The notes beneath the pieces are model-generated. The model had not been told where the DNA came from. It saw only the letters and a program-made list of their open reading frames with translations, and searched no databases. From positions 2,108,001 through 2,172,000 of the forward strand of contig NZ_CP053939.1 of assembly GCF_013267835.1 (NCBI RefSeq): DNA of 64,000 bases. Reading direction: 5' to 3'. Within the stretch, counting starts at the first letter, position 1, and each line of letters starts with the position of its first letter. Positions 47,768-56,296 of the stretch are shown piece by piece. Origin of the DNA: Neisseria mucosa (GTDB lineage: Bacteria; Pseudomonadota; Gammaproteobacteria; Burkholderiales; Neisseriaceae). The translations under genes were made by a program, and so were the position numbers.

Positions 47768-49975
47768 TTACATCTTCCACTTCAGGCTGAACACGGCGTT
47801 GCGCGGTTCGCCGTAGAAGTTGTCGCTGTTGGCAGCTCGGTTGTATTGGTTTTCGTAGTAGCGTTTGTCGGTCAGGTTGTTGACTGCCAGCCCCAGTTGC
47901 AGGTTTTTGCTCGGGCGGTATTGGACGTTGGTATTCCAAATGGTGTAGCCGCCTTGCTTGATGGAGCCGTAGGAATTGGCGGTTTTGCTGCTGCTCTTCA
48001 AGCCAAGACCGACTGTCCATTTGCCGTCATCCACCGGCAGGACATAGCTGGTGTAGAGGCGGAACATATGCTTCGGCGTATGGCTGCTGAAGTTGTAGCC
48101 TTTTAGGCGCGATTCAACATTGTCGCCGACGCTGTTGCGGTTGGTGCTGCGGTTGAAGGTGTAGCCTGCGTAAACCTGCCAACGGTCGGTCAGACTGCCG
48201 GAGATTTCGGCGTCCAAGCCGCGGCTGCTTTGATTGAGCGGTTCCCAATAGGGATGCGGTTTGGCATTGACGCGTTGGTTGTTGTTGTCTTTGTCGGTAC
48301 GGTAGAGGGCGACAGAAGTATTCAGACGGCCTTCGTTCCATTCGCCTTTCCAACCGAGTTCGTAGTTGCGTCCCATAATCGGCGGCAACAGGTTGTCATT
48401 GTAGTCGCGGTTCATCGTTTGTTTGAAGATGGAAGTATAGGCGGCGTAAATACTTTGTTTAGGCGTGATATCGTAAGTGATGCCGGCATAAGGAACGAAG
48501 CGGTTGCGTTTGAGCGAGTCTGAGGAACCTGCTGCCCCGTCTTTGAGGTCGCGATCCCAATAGTAGTCGCGTTTCCAGCTGGTATAGCGTCCGCCTGCGA
48601 TGATGTGCAGTTTGTCGGTGGGATTGATGCGCGCGCCCAAACCGAAGGCATGGGTAGTATAACGGCCGTCGCCGCCACGGGCTTTGGCTGTGGCAGAATC
48701 CCAATCGGGTTTGGCTTTCTCGCTGCCGTTAAAGGCATCTGCGTCATAGTTGCTGCTGTCGTTGAGCCAGCGATTGCTTGAATTCACGTTCTCTTTGGAA
48801 TAGCTGTGCATGAAGAAGAGGTCGTGATTTTGGCCGAAAGCGAAGATGCGGCCGGTCAGGTTGTTTTGGAAAGTGAACTGGCGGTTGCCTGCATCGTAAC
48901 GGTCGAAGCTGTATGTGCTTCCCAGGCCGTCTGTACCGATGCCGTTACCCGTGCCACCCAGCGTGTAATATTCTTTTAAACTAGTGTTCTTGCGCCAGTC
49001 CAGTTTGCTGCTCAGTTTCCAGTTGTCGTTGAAATAATGTTCTAATTCGGCAAAAAGATTGTATTTTTTCAGGCGGGCTTCGTTCCAATCCGCACCCAAA
49101 TAGCGGCTGCGTTTCCACTCTTTGCCGTCAGCGCGCATGGGCAGACCGTCGGGGTCGGGCGTTTCGGTTTGGTTGAGATAGCTTGCGCCCCAAGTGAGCT
49201 TGCTGTTGTCGCCGATGTCTTTGTCCATCACGCCATACAGAAGGACGTCGCGGCCGCCGGATTGGTCTTTGAAGGTTTTGTTGCTGCCTACCGAGCCGAC
49301 AAAGCGTCCGCGCAGGCCGTGTTCTTGGCTTAAGGTGCCGGATGCATCAAAGGTGCTGTTTACTTTGCCCCATGAGTTTGCCATCAAATCGGCGGAAAGC
49401 TGGCGTTTTGCAGTCGGCTTTTTACGGACGGCGTTTACCGTGCCGCCGGGTTCGTTGTTTGCCTGTGTCAAACCTGCCGCACCGCGCACCACTTCAATGT
49501 GGTCGTACATTGCCATATCGGTTGCACTGGTCGGGTCGCCGGCCGGGCCACCTAAGCCGAATCCGCCAGGCGAACCAAGTTGCGTGGCAATGCCGTCTTC
49601 TTCAAACTGTTCGATAAAATAGCCGCGCGACATGAAATGCGTGCGTCCGCCGCTTTTGAAAACATTGATGCCCGTAGAGTTTTGCAACGCACCTTCTAAG
49701 TCGGTGATGCCTTGGTCTTCAATTTGTTTTTTAGTAATGACGCTGACAGATTGGGGGATTTCCCGCGGAGAGAGGATCAGTCCTGTGGTTGAGCGCAGGG
49801 CGGATACGGTGTAACTGTTTTGACTTTCTGTACGCAGGCTTTTGTTTTTACCCACTACGGTAACTTGTTCCACTTCAGCCTGTTGTACTTCTTCGGCAGC
49901 TTGTACGGCTTGGGGTAGTGCGGCAAGGCAGAGGGCAAGTGTGCTCAGTTTGAATAGTTTCTCAGAATGGTGCAT
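47768..49975 (-). CDS. TonB-dependent siderophore receptor 1
   Basis: 735 residues from ATG 49975, preceded by AAGGA. A signal peptide (STLALCLAALPQAVQA) is followed by a TonB-box-like segment (VEQVTVVGK), a plug domain (IPQSVSVITKKQIEDQGITD, EVVRGAAGLTQANNEPGGTV) and a 22-strand barrel that ends in aromatic/basic KWKM. The plug pattern is that of ferric-siderophore receptors of the FpvA/FhuE/ferrichrome class. It is a clear paralogue of the next receptor upstream, sharing plug and C-terminal (YYENQ..GEPRN) motifs. Ligand unknown. Two DUS are in the coding sequence. Confidence 0.9.
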   Translation of the reverse strand: MHHSEKLFKLSTLALCLAALPQAVQAAEEVQQAEVEQVTVVGKNKSLRTESQNSYTVSALRSTTGLILSPREIPQSVSVITKKQIEDQGITDLEGALQNSTGINVFKSGGRTHFMSRGYFIEQFEEDGIATQLGSPGGFGLGGPAGDPTSATDMAMYDHIEVVRGAAGLTQANNEPGGTVNAVRKKPTAKRQLSADLMANSWGKVNSTFDASGTLSQEHGLRGRFVGSVGSNKTFKDQSGGRDVLLYGVMDKDIGDNSKLTWGASYLNQTETPDPDGLPMRADGKEWKRSRYLGADWNEARLKKYNLFAELEHYFNDNWKLSSKLDWRKNTSLKEYYTLGGTGNGIGTDGLGSTYSFDRYDAGNRQFTFQNNLTGRIFAFGQNHDLFFMHSYSKENVNSSNRWLNDSSNYDADAFNGSEKAKPDWDSATAKARGGDGRYTTHAFGLGARINPTDKLHIIAGGRYTSWKRDYYWDRDLKDGAAGSSDSLKRNRFVPYAGITYDITPKQSIYAAYTSIFKQTMNRDYNDNLLPPIMGRNYELGWKGEWNEGRLNTSVALYRTDKDNNNQRVNAKPHPYWEPLNQSSRGLDAEISGSLTDRWQVYAGYTFNRSTNRNSVGDNVESRLKGYNFSSHTPKHMFRLYTSYVLPVDDGKWTVGLGLKSSSKTANSYGSIKQGGYTIWNTNVQYRPSKNLQLGLAVNNLTDKRYYENQYNRAANSDNFYGEPRNAVFSLKWKM

Positions 49976-50150
49976 TGGAAGGGGTCCTTGATAAAGAAAG
50001 GTCTGTTTGTTTTTAAATATTGGCGGCAATATCCGTTTAAATTGAGCCGTTGTTTTTTATAAGCCGTTTTATTTTAAAAATAAATATAAGTCCCCGAATC
50101 ATTTTATTTGATTCAATTTCGATATTGCCAAACCATCGGATCAAAAAAAG

Positions 50151-50236
50151 GTTGCCGCCGGAAAGGGAGCCGTTGGCAACGAATGAAGGTAGTAATGCAA
50201 TGAAAGCTAGATACAAAGGGTAGTATCAAACTAGCT
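50151..50236. other. Two adjacent hairpins in the receptor intergenic region
   Basis: GTTGCC (50151-50156) pairs with GGCAAC (50175-50180). AGCTAGATAC (50205-50214) pairs with GTAT (50223-50226) and CTAGCT (50231-50236), leaving a CAAA bulge. Neither is followed by a U-tract. They could structure the receptor 1 leader or an unrecognised RNA. Confidence 0.35.
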
Positions 50237-50347
50237 ATAAATAACTATATCGAAACGGTGAAAAAAATCAACAGGAATTTTTTTTCGGTTGAGAAAATTT
50301 TTTAGACTGTTTGCTTTATATCAAGATTTAAAAAAAATTTGATTGGA

Positions 50348-50391
50348 AAAGGCCGTCTGAAAACGGAAAGAATCGGTTTCAGACGGCCTTT
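50348..50391 (-). terminator. Inverted-DUS terminator of receptor 2
   Basis: AAAGGCCGTCTGAAA (50348-50362) with TTTCAGACGGCCTTT (50377-50391), 14 bp past the receptor 2 stop, TTTCC following on the minus strand. Confidence 0.7.
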
Positions 50392-50404
50392 GAATCAAGC
50401 GGGG

Positions 50405-52609
50405 TTAGAACTTGTAATCGACTTTGAACATGACGTTACGCGGTTGGCCGTAAATATTGTTAATGCCCATTGTGCGAATACGGTGGTTTTCATAGTAGCG
50501 GCGGTTGCCCAAATTGCTGCCGATCAAACTGAGGTTGAGATTTTTGGTCGGTGTGTAATGAACATCGGCATTCCAAAGCAGGTAGCCGCCTTGGCCTACA
50601 TCCCACAAACTGTTGGTTTTGCTTTGCACGGTCATACCGCCGCCGATGGTCCATTTGCGGTCGGCAAAGGGGAGGCAGTAGCTGGTGTACAGGCGGAACA
50701 TATGTTTGGGCGTATGTTTGCTGAAGTTTGTGCCGATGGGGTAACGCGCCCCTTCGCTTTCTTTATATTTGCTTATATTGAAAGCGTAGTTTGCCGATAT
50801 TTTCCAATCTTCGGTGAGGTCGCCGGAGAGTTCGGCTTCAAAACCGCGGCTTTGAACTTTGCCGATGGCCTGATATGCCCATTCGCCCATAGCGTTGCGT
50901 TTATCTAAATCATACGGACGGTTTTTTTGAATGATTTGGTAGAGGGCAAACGAGCTGTTGAGCCTGCCGTTGCCAAACCAGTCGGATTTGAAGCCGATTT
51001 CGGTATTGGTACCGGTAATCGGGTTCAGGAGATTGTTGTCCATATCTCGGTTGGTCTGCGGTTTTTTGATTTGGGTATAGTTGGCATAGATGCTGTGGTT
51101 TTTGTCGACATCGAATGTAATGCCCAAGTAAGGGACAAGGCTGGATTTTCGGTATTCGGACAGTTTGCCTGTTTTGCGGTTGTCGAAGTCGTATGCCCAG
51201 TGTGTGTAACGCAATGCGCCCAAAATGTGGAGTTTGTGCCAAGGGGTAAAGAGAACGCCTGTCGATACGGCATGGTTGGTGATGGTGCGTTCGGTATCGG
51301 TATAGTTGGCGTTGCCGCTTGTCCAATCGGTGCGCACTACGCTCTTCCAGTCGTAATCGAAAATATTGTATTCGTTAGAGGTACGGGCTTTCCATAGGTT
51401 GTAGGAGCTGTTGTTTTCCCGTGAATAAGTGTAGTTGGCAAATGCCTGCTGTTCATTGCCTAAGGCTTGGAATTTGCCGGATACGCCGGTTTGGAAGGCA
51501 AATTGTTTGCCGGTGTTGTCGTATTTTTGGATGTTGTCGGTTGCACCGGTAAAGATGCCGTTCTGTCCGATGCCGGCGAACCTGCCGCCTGTATTGGCTG
51601 CGGTGGCGAAGTTTTGGGCGGATGAAGAACGGTTGTAGTTGAGCTTGCTGCTCCATTTCCAATTGTCGTTGATTTGATGGTCGAATTCAGCAAAGACATT
51701 GCGTTTGTACAAGCGGATTTGATTCCATTCCGCGCCCAGATAGGTATCTCTCGGAAGGTTAAGGTCAAAGCCGTTGCCCATCGGTACGCCGTAGAAATCG
51801 GGTGTTTCTTCGGTGCGTTGGTACAGGCCTCCAAGTGTGGCTTTGCTGTTCTCGCCGATATCGGCCTCTAAAATCCCGTACAGCATTTGACCTTTGGTTG
51901 GGTTTTTGTCTTGGAAAGTTTTATTGCGTGTCAGGCTGGAAACCAAACGGCCGCGGACGCTGTGACTGCTGTTTAAGCTGCCCGATACGTCGCCGATCAG
52001 GCCTGCTGCGCCGAAACGGTCGGTCATAAAACTTAAGGTTGCCTGCGTATTGGCGGTCGGACGTTTGCGTACGGCATTGATTGTGCCGCCGGGTTCGCTG
52101 TTGGATTGGGTCAGGCCGGTCGGACCGCGGACAACTTCGATATGGTCGTAGATGGCCAGATTGCTCATGCTTTGAGGGTCGTTGTACGGGTTGCCGGACG
52201 AACCTGCAACGGTAGTGGATAAGCCGTCTTCTTCAATTTGATCGATGTAAAAGCCGCGCGACTGATAACGCCAACGGCCAGAATCGGGAATCACGTTGAT
52301 GCCGGTTGTGGTTTTTAAGGCTTGTTCCATATTGGTCATGCCTTGGTTATCCAGCTGCGTTTTGGTAATCACGCTCACCGACTGCGGCGTTTCTTTCGGA
52401 GACAAGGTAAGGCCGGTGGTGGTGCGCATGGCTGAAGTTGTGTAGGAGTCGCGGTTTTCGGTGCGGGTGGAACGGTTTTTGCCGGTTACGTTGACGGTTT
52501 GCAGCTCGGCAGTTTGTTCGAGCTTGGGTGTTGCCGTGTTGTCTGCTAAGGCTGCATAAGGCAGGGTGGCGATAATGAGTGCTAATGTTTTAAGGGTTGG
52601 GGCGTTCAT
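50405..52609 (-). CDS. TonB-dependent siderophore receptor 2
   Basis: 734 residues. Signal peptide (LALIIATLPYAALA), TonB-box-like LQTVNVTGK, plug domain (ETPQSVSVITKTQLDNQGMTN, EVVRGPTGLTQSNSEPGGTI) and barrel ending in FKVDYKF, a typical outer-membrane terminal aromatic. It is paralogous to receptor 1 downstream (shared TRTE-x-DSYT, GINV, ESRGFYIDQIEEDG-like and YYEN motifs), so the pair probably arose by duplication. A Fur-box-like sequence lies about 20 bp before the ATG, consistent with iron repression. No siderophore synthesis genes are nearby, so it probably takes up siderophores made by other species (inference). Confidence 0.9.
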   Translation of the reverse strand: MNAPTLKTLALIIATLPYAALADNTATPKLEQTAELQTVNVTGKNRSTRTENRDSYTTSAMRTTTGLTLSPKETPQSVSVITKTQLDNQGMTNMEQALKTTTGINVIPDSGRWRYQSRGFYIDQIEEDGLSTTVAGSSGNPYNDPQSMSNLAIYDHIEVVRGPTGLTQSNSEPGGTINAVRKRPTANTQATLSFMTDRFGAAGLIGDVSGSLNSSHSVRGRLVSSLTRNKTFQDKNPTKGQMLYGILEADIGENSKATLGGLYQRTEETPDFYGVPMGNGFDLNLPRDTYLGAEWNQIRLYKRNVFAEFDHQINDNWKWSSKLNYNRSSSAQNFATAANTGGRFAGIGQNGIFTGATDNIQKYDNTGKQFAFQTGVSGKFQALGNEQQAFANYTYSRENNSSYNLWKARTSNEYNIFDYDWKSVVRTDWTSGNANYTDTERTITNHAVSTGVLFTPWHKLHILGALRYTHWAYDFDNRKTGKLSEYRKSSLVPYLGITFDVDKNHSIYANYTQIKKPQTNRDMDNNLLNPITGTNTEIGFKSDWFGNGRLNSSFALYQIIQKNRPYDLDKRNAMGEWAYQAIGKVQSRGFEAELSGDLTEDWKISANYAFNISKYKESEGARYPIGTNFSKHTPKHMFRLYTSYCLPFADRKWTIGGGMTVQSKTNSLWDVGQGGYLLWNADVHYTPTKNLNLSLIGSNLGNRRYYENHRIRTMGINNIYGQPRNVMFKVDYKF

Positions 52610-52916
52610 GAACGTCTTTCTATAATTAAAATAATAATAATTATATTTTACGATAATTTTGTTGTTTTGTAATTTAAGAACAAGATTTTGAGGGTTTTTA
52701 GCGGATTTATGTTGTTTTTATGGTTTTTGAAGGTGTTTTTGAAATTAAACTAGCTAAGGGAATCAAGCGACAGGCCGTCTGAAAATTTTCGGGGTGGTTC
52801 GGCTATAATGCTGTTTTGGTTTTTTTAAGGCCTTTGCAAAAATACGGTTTGCGTTGCTTTAAGCTGAATGTGCACCGGATTTGTTTGCAAAGGTTTTGAG
52901 GCATGAGGAGAAAGAG
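52610..52916. other. Divergent region between receptor 2 and serB
   Basis: 307 bp with the Fur-like box (52630-52648), a lone AG-DUS near 52773-52784 and a perfect TATAAT (52804-52809) that probably belongs to the serB promoter, although no -35 match is seen. No open frame. Confidence 0.45.
52630..52648. promoter_or_regulatory. Fur-box-like sequence upstream of receptor 2
   Basis: AATAATAATAATTATATTT matches 13 of 19 positions of the consensus GATAATGATAATCATTATC by eye. It is 20 bp upstream of the receptor 2 ATG. AT-richness raises the chance of accidental matches. Confidence 0.45.
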
Positions 52917-53747
52917 ATGAAGAAGGTTTTGGTGTTGCAACATGGGGATTTGGGCGCGTGCGACTGGTCGGCGTTTGGCGGTTTGGTGTCTGCGCCATCA
53001 GGGAAGTCGGTGTTGCGTGTGCCGGTTGATGATGATTTTGAATTGACGGACGGGATGCGTGCGGCGTTGATTGCGCAGCAGATAGATGGAGCGGTGTTGC
53101 CGGATGTGGCTTTTGCCGATTTGGGGCTGATTGTCAGCGATATGGATTCGACGCTGATTACGATTGAGTGTGTGGATGAGATTGCGGCCGGTGTCGGGCT
53201 GAAGGATGAGGTGGCCAAGATTACGGAGCAGTCGATGCGCGGCGAGCTGGACTTTGAGCAGTCTTTGCGCAAGCGTGTGGCCTTGCTGGCCGGTTTGGAC
53301 GAGCGCGTGTTGGAAGAGGTGTACGAGAATGTGTTGCAGCTGTCGCCGGGCGCGGAATTTTTATTAGAAGCGTGTAAACAGAATGATGTGAAGTTTATGC
53401 TGGTGTCGGGCGGATTTACGTTTTTTACGGAACGCCTGAAACGGCGTTTGGGCTTGGATTTCCATTTTGCGAATGTGTTGGAAGTGGAAAACGGCAAGCT
53501 GACAGGCCGTCTGAAAGGGCGGATTATCGATGCACAGGCTAAGGCGGATTTGTTGCGCGAATACCGTGAGCGTCTGGGTTTGGCTCCGTGGCAGGTGGTG
53601 GCGATGGGCGATGGTGCGAACGATATTCCGATGATACGGGAAGCGGGATTCGGCATTGCTTATCGGGCGAAACCGAAAACTGAAGCGAATGCGGATGCGT
53701 GTGTGCGCTTTGGTGGTTTGGAGCGGATACGCGGTTGGTTTGCGTAA
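52917..53747 (+). CDS. serB: Phosphoserine phosphatase
   Basis: 276 residues from ATG 52917 (MKKVLVLQHGD), which has AGGAG upstream; the in-frame TTG 36 bases earlier is unlikely. Last step of serine synthesis. HAD motif I is VSDMDSTLITIE with nucleophile Asp75 and acid Asp77, motif II MLVSGGFTFFTERL and motif IV MGDGANDIPM. An N-terminal regulatory extension of about 70 residues is usual for this group. An AG-DUS is inside near 53504. Confidence 0.95.
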   Translation: MKKVLVLQHGDLGACDWSAFGGLVSAPSGKSVLRVPVDDDFELTDGMRAALIAQQIDGAVLPDVAFADLGLIVSDMDSTLITIECVDEIAAGVGLKDEVAKITEQSMRGELDFEQSLRKRVALLAGLDERVLEEVYENVLQLSPGAEFLLEACKQNDVKFMLVSGGFTFFTERLKRRLGLDFHFANVLEVENGKLTGRLKGRIIDAQAKADLLREYRERLGLAPWQVVAMGDGANDIPMIREAGFGIAYRAKPKTEANADACVRFGGLERIRGWFA

Positions 53748-53760
53748 ACTGTTTGAGGTC

Positions 53761-53801
53761 AGGCCGTCTGAACAATCGGGAAACCGGTTTTCAGACGGCC
53801 T
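53761..53801. terminator. Inverted-DUS terminator between serB and lpxH
   Basis: AGGCCGTCTGAA (53761-53772) with TTCAGACGGCCT (53790-53801). The flanking genes are convergent. Confidence 0.7.
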
Positions 53802-53807
53802 GATGTT

Positions 53808-54515
53808 TTATAAGGCGATAAAACGGTAGCCTTCGGCATCGACTTCGAGAATGGAGGCGTAATTGTCGCGCCAGTCGCCGAGTACGATGCGGGTGTAATC
53901 GGCGTTGCGGTGGATGTTTTCGCGGTGGGTATGGCCGTGAATGAGTAGGGGCGTGTGGAAGCGTTGGACGGTTTCGTAGGTAAAGGTTGGATTGACGTCC
54001 ATGATGTCGGCGGTTTTGTGTTGTTTGTCCTGTTTGCTCTGCTTGCGGATTTTGGCGGCGATGTTCAGCCGGAGTGTGAGCGGCAAAAGCAGGAACAGGC
54101 GTTGCAGCCATTTTTGATGGACGGTACGGCGGAATTTTTGATAGGAATGATCGTCGGTGCAGAGAGTGTCGCCGTGACAGAGCAGGGTGGGCGTGCCGAA
54201 TAGGTCGATCACGGTGTACTCGGGCAGTAAGGTCATGCCGGTATCGTGGGCGAAGGTTTTACCGATGAGGAAGTCGCGGTTGCCATGGATAAAATAGCAG
54301 GCGACGCCGCGCTCGGTCAGGCTACGGATGGTTTGCTTGATGGTTTGAACCAAAGGGCTGTTTTCGTCATCGCCGATCCAAAAATCGAAAAGGTCGCCAA
54401 GAATGTATACGGCTTGGGCATGGACGGCTTTTTCTTGGATAAATTTTTGGAAGAGTGCGGTCAGCTGAGGATGAGATTCGCTCAGGTGCAAATCGGCGAT
54501 GAAGTAAATCGGCAT
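53808..54515 (-). CDS. lpxH: UDP-2,3-diacylglucosamine diphosphatase
   Basis: 235 residues, peripheral inner-membrane metallophosphoesterase of lipid A synthesis that makes lipid X. The metal-binding motifs are [26 protein letters not shown] and HGHTHR. It extends the window's set of LPS genes (kdsD, kdsC, lptC/A/B). It overlaps nothing; the upstream 156 bp contains only the terminator of the next gene. Confidence 0.95.
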   Translation of the reverse strand: MPIYFIADLHLSESHPQLTALFQKFIQEKAVHAQAVYILGDLFDFWIGDDENSPLVQTIKQTIRSLTERGVACYFIHGNRDFLIGKTFAHDTGMTLLPEYTVIDLFGTPTLLCHGDTLCTDDHSYQKFRRTVHQKWLQRLFLLLPLTLRLNIAAKIRKQSKQDKQHKTADIMDVNPTFTYETVQRFHTPLLIHGHTHRENIHRNADYTRIVLGDWRDNYASILEVDAEGYRFIAL

Positions 54516-54630
54516 GATGATGTGGGGCGTATGGGAAGGGTTTTATTATAACTTGGGTTGTCGCGTTTGGATTTGGGCTTGGTGTTTTTCGTTTGTAATG
54601 CGGTGATTTTGTTGTTTTGATTGGATGTGA

Positions 54631-54667
54631 TAAAGGCCGTCTGAAACATCTTTTCAGACGGCCTTTA
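54631..54667 (-). terminator. Inverted-DUS terminator of the PIG-L gene
   Basis: AAAGGCCGTCTGAAA (54632-54646) with TTTCAGACGGCCTTT (54652-54666), 5 bp past the stop codon. Confidence 0.75.
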
Positions 54668-54671
54668 TGGT

Positions 54672-56057
54672 TTATTGGGCTTTGCCCTGATAGGTGATTT
54701 TTTTCAGCGTCTCTTCTTGGTACAGGTCGGTAATGGGGACGCTATAGAAGAATTCGTTGCTGCGGACAAAGCGGTTGACCAAGTCTTTGTCGATGTGGAG
54801 GATGTGGTGCCGCAGTTTGTTTAGGCCTTTGAATATCATGGTGTTCCAACGCATATAGCCGTCTGAATTGGGGCGGATGTCGTTCATGGCATCAAGGGCG
54901 AGGAGTTTGCGGTTTTGTTCCTCTTTGTCCAAAGGATGGGAATAGATGCTTTGGAAGTAAAACGGCTGTTCGGCAAGCGGCGGCAGGCTGAGGGAAGAGC
55001 CTACTTTGCCGATTGGGAAGTCGTCGCTCAGATAATGGATGGTGTGCAAAAACAGATTGCCGCGGCGGTAATCGATTTTACGCAGGGCTTCGATGGCGGC
55101 GAGCGTTGTGTGTTGGTGGTCGGGATGCGTGTCAATATTGGGTGAAGGCGACACGATAATGTCCGGCTGGAATGTTTCTATCAGATAGCCGAGATTGTCT
55201 ACCAAGCTGTTCCAGGTTGAGCCGGGCTTGAGTTGTTGCGCCAATGGGGAGGTGTTGGCATGGCGGAAAATATCGACGTCGGCCGTATCGATTTTGGTCG
55301 ATTTAATCTCTTTTTCCGGATTTTGGCGCATGGCGGTCAATGTGCTGTCGAAGTAGCCCAGTTGCAGGATGTGTTCAGACGGCACGCCGGCCAAAAGGGG
55401 GACGGTCAGGCTGTTCCAAACGCGCATCCGGCCTTTTTGCAGATATTGGGCCTGAGTGTCGCAGTCGCATTGGCCGTAAAGGTTGCCATAGTGGAAGCTG
55501 CCGCCTTCGCTGGCGGTTAAAGTGCAGATCATTGAATTGGCGGCGTGTTTTTCGTACAAACCGTATGCGCTGAGTTCGGCATCGTCGGCATGGGGCGCGA
55601 GGACAAGGATTTTTTTGCCGTCGAGGTTTTCACGCGGATAAACAGAGAGTTCGATTTCTTGATCGGCCAAAGTCAGGTATTTGCCTTCCAAACGGACGGT
55701 TTTGTCGCTGTCGGAGAAGGTGTCGCTCAGATTGATATAGCGCACGCCTTTTGCACCGTATTCGAAATATTGCTTCCATTTGCCTTTGGATGAAATGGTT
55801 TCGACAAAAGGCAAGAACAGCAGTCCCATCCAGTTGGACTTGATGCGGATTTTGGCAATGACGGTATCCCGTCCGCTGACAGTGGCGGGCAAGGTCAGGC
55901 TGCCGCCTTTGAGGGTTGCATGCGCGGTAGAGGGAAGGGAGGGATAGTTATAGTCTTGGTGCGTGTTATAGGCAAACTGTTTTTTATGAATAATTGAAGT
56001 AATAATAAACAACAAAACAAAAAAAGTCAGTATCAGCCCCGTCAGTATTAGAAACAT
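54672..56057 (-). CDS. Membrane-anchored PIG-L family deacetylase
   Basis: 461 residues. An N-terminal membrane helix (FLILTGLILTFFVLLFIITS, residues 2-21) anchors a protein with a beta-rich domain (about 45-140) followed by a LmbE/PIG-L deacetylase domain. The zinc site is PHADDAE (155-161) with HPDHQH (311-316), and TLTASEGG is the family's third block. PIG-L enzymes remove acetyl groups from N-acetylglucosamine-type substrates (GlcNAc-PI, mycothiol, bacillithiol precursors, lipopolysaccharide sugars). The combination with a membrane helix and an extra beta domain is unusual, and the substrate is unknown. No glycosyltransferase is adjacent. Confidence 0.82.
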   Translation of the reverse strand: MFLILTGLILTFFVLLFIITSIIHKKQFAYNTHQDYNYPSLPSTAHATLKGGSLTLPATVSGRDTVIAKIRIKSNWMGLLFLPFVETISSKGKWKQYFEYGAKGVRYINLSDTFSDSDKTVRLEGKYLTLADQEIELSVYPRENLDGKKILVLAPHADDAELSAYGLYEKHAANSMICTLTASEGGSFHYGNLYGQCDCDTQAQYLQKGRMRVWNSLTVPLLAGVPSEHILQLGYFDSTLTAMRQNPEKEIKSTKIDTADVDIFRHANTSPLAQQLKPGSTWNSLVDNLGYLIETFQPDIIVSPSPNIDTHPDHQHTTLAAIEALRKIDYRRGNLFLHTIHYLSDDFPIGKVGSSLSLPPLAEQPFYFQSIYSHPLDKEEQNRKLLALDAMNDIRPNSDGYMRWNTMIFKGLNKLRHHILHIDKDLVNRFVRSNEFFYSVPITDLYQEETLKKITYQGKAQ

Positions 56058-56220
56058 TGTTGGGTTCCTTTATTGTTGTAACAGTCATGATAGTGCTTGT
56101 GGAGCCTATTTGTTTGTTTTTCTTACAAACGGTTGTTTTTCATACTCTAACGTCATTAAAGTGAACGTTTAAAATAAAACAGTTTATGAGTTGATTATAT
56201 ATAAACGACTAAAATACAGA

Positions 56221-56270
56221 AAGGCCGTCTGAAAAATTTGAAAGAAATTTCAAATTTTTCAGACGGCCTT
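56221..56270 (-). terminator. Extended perfect inverted-DUS terminator of aspS
   Basis: A 23 bp perfect stem: the DUS plus an adjacent AAATTTGAAA (56221-56243) pair completely with 56248-56270 around a 4 nt loop. It is 27 bp past the aspS stop. The palindrome extends well beyond the DUS, unlike the others in the window. Confidence 0.75.
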
Positions 56271-56296
56271 GATATTTTAAAGGTTAAGCCGATAAA

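Larger units (their letters stand above)
49976..50404. other. Region between the two receptor genes
   Basis: 429 bp, AT-rich. It contains the promoter region of receptor 1, a 19 bp imperfect palindrome (GAATCATTTTATTTGATTC at 50096-50114), two hairpins (50151-50236) and the receptor 2 terminator. No open frame is credible. No good Fur box is seen for receptor 1. Confidence 0.45.
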
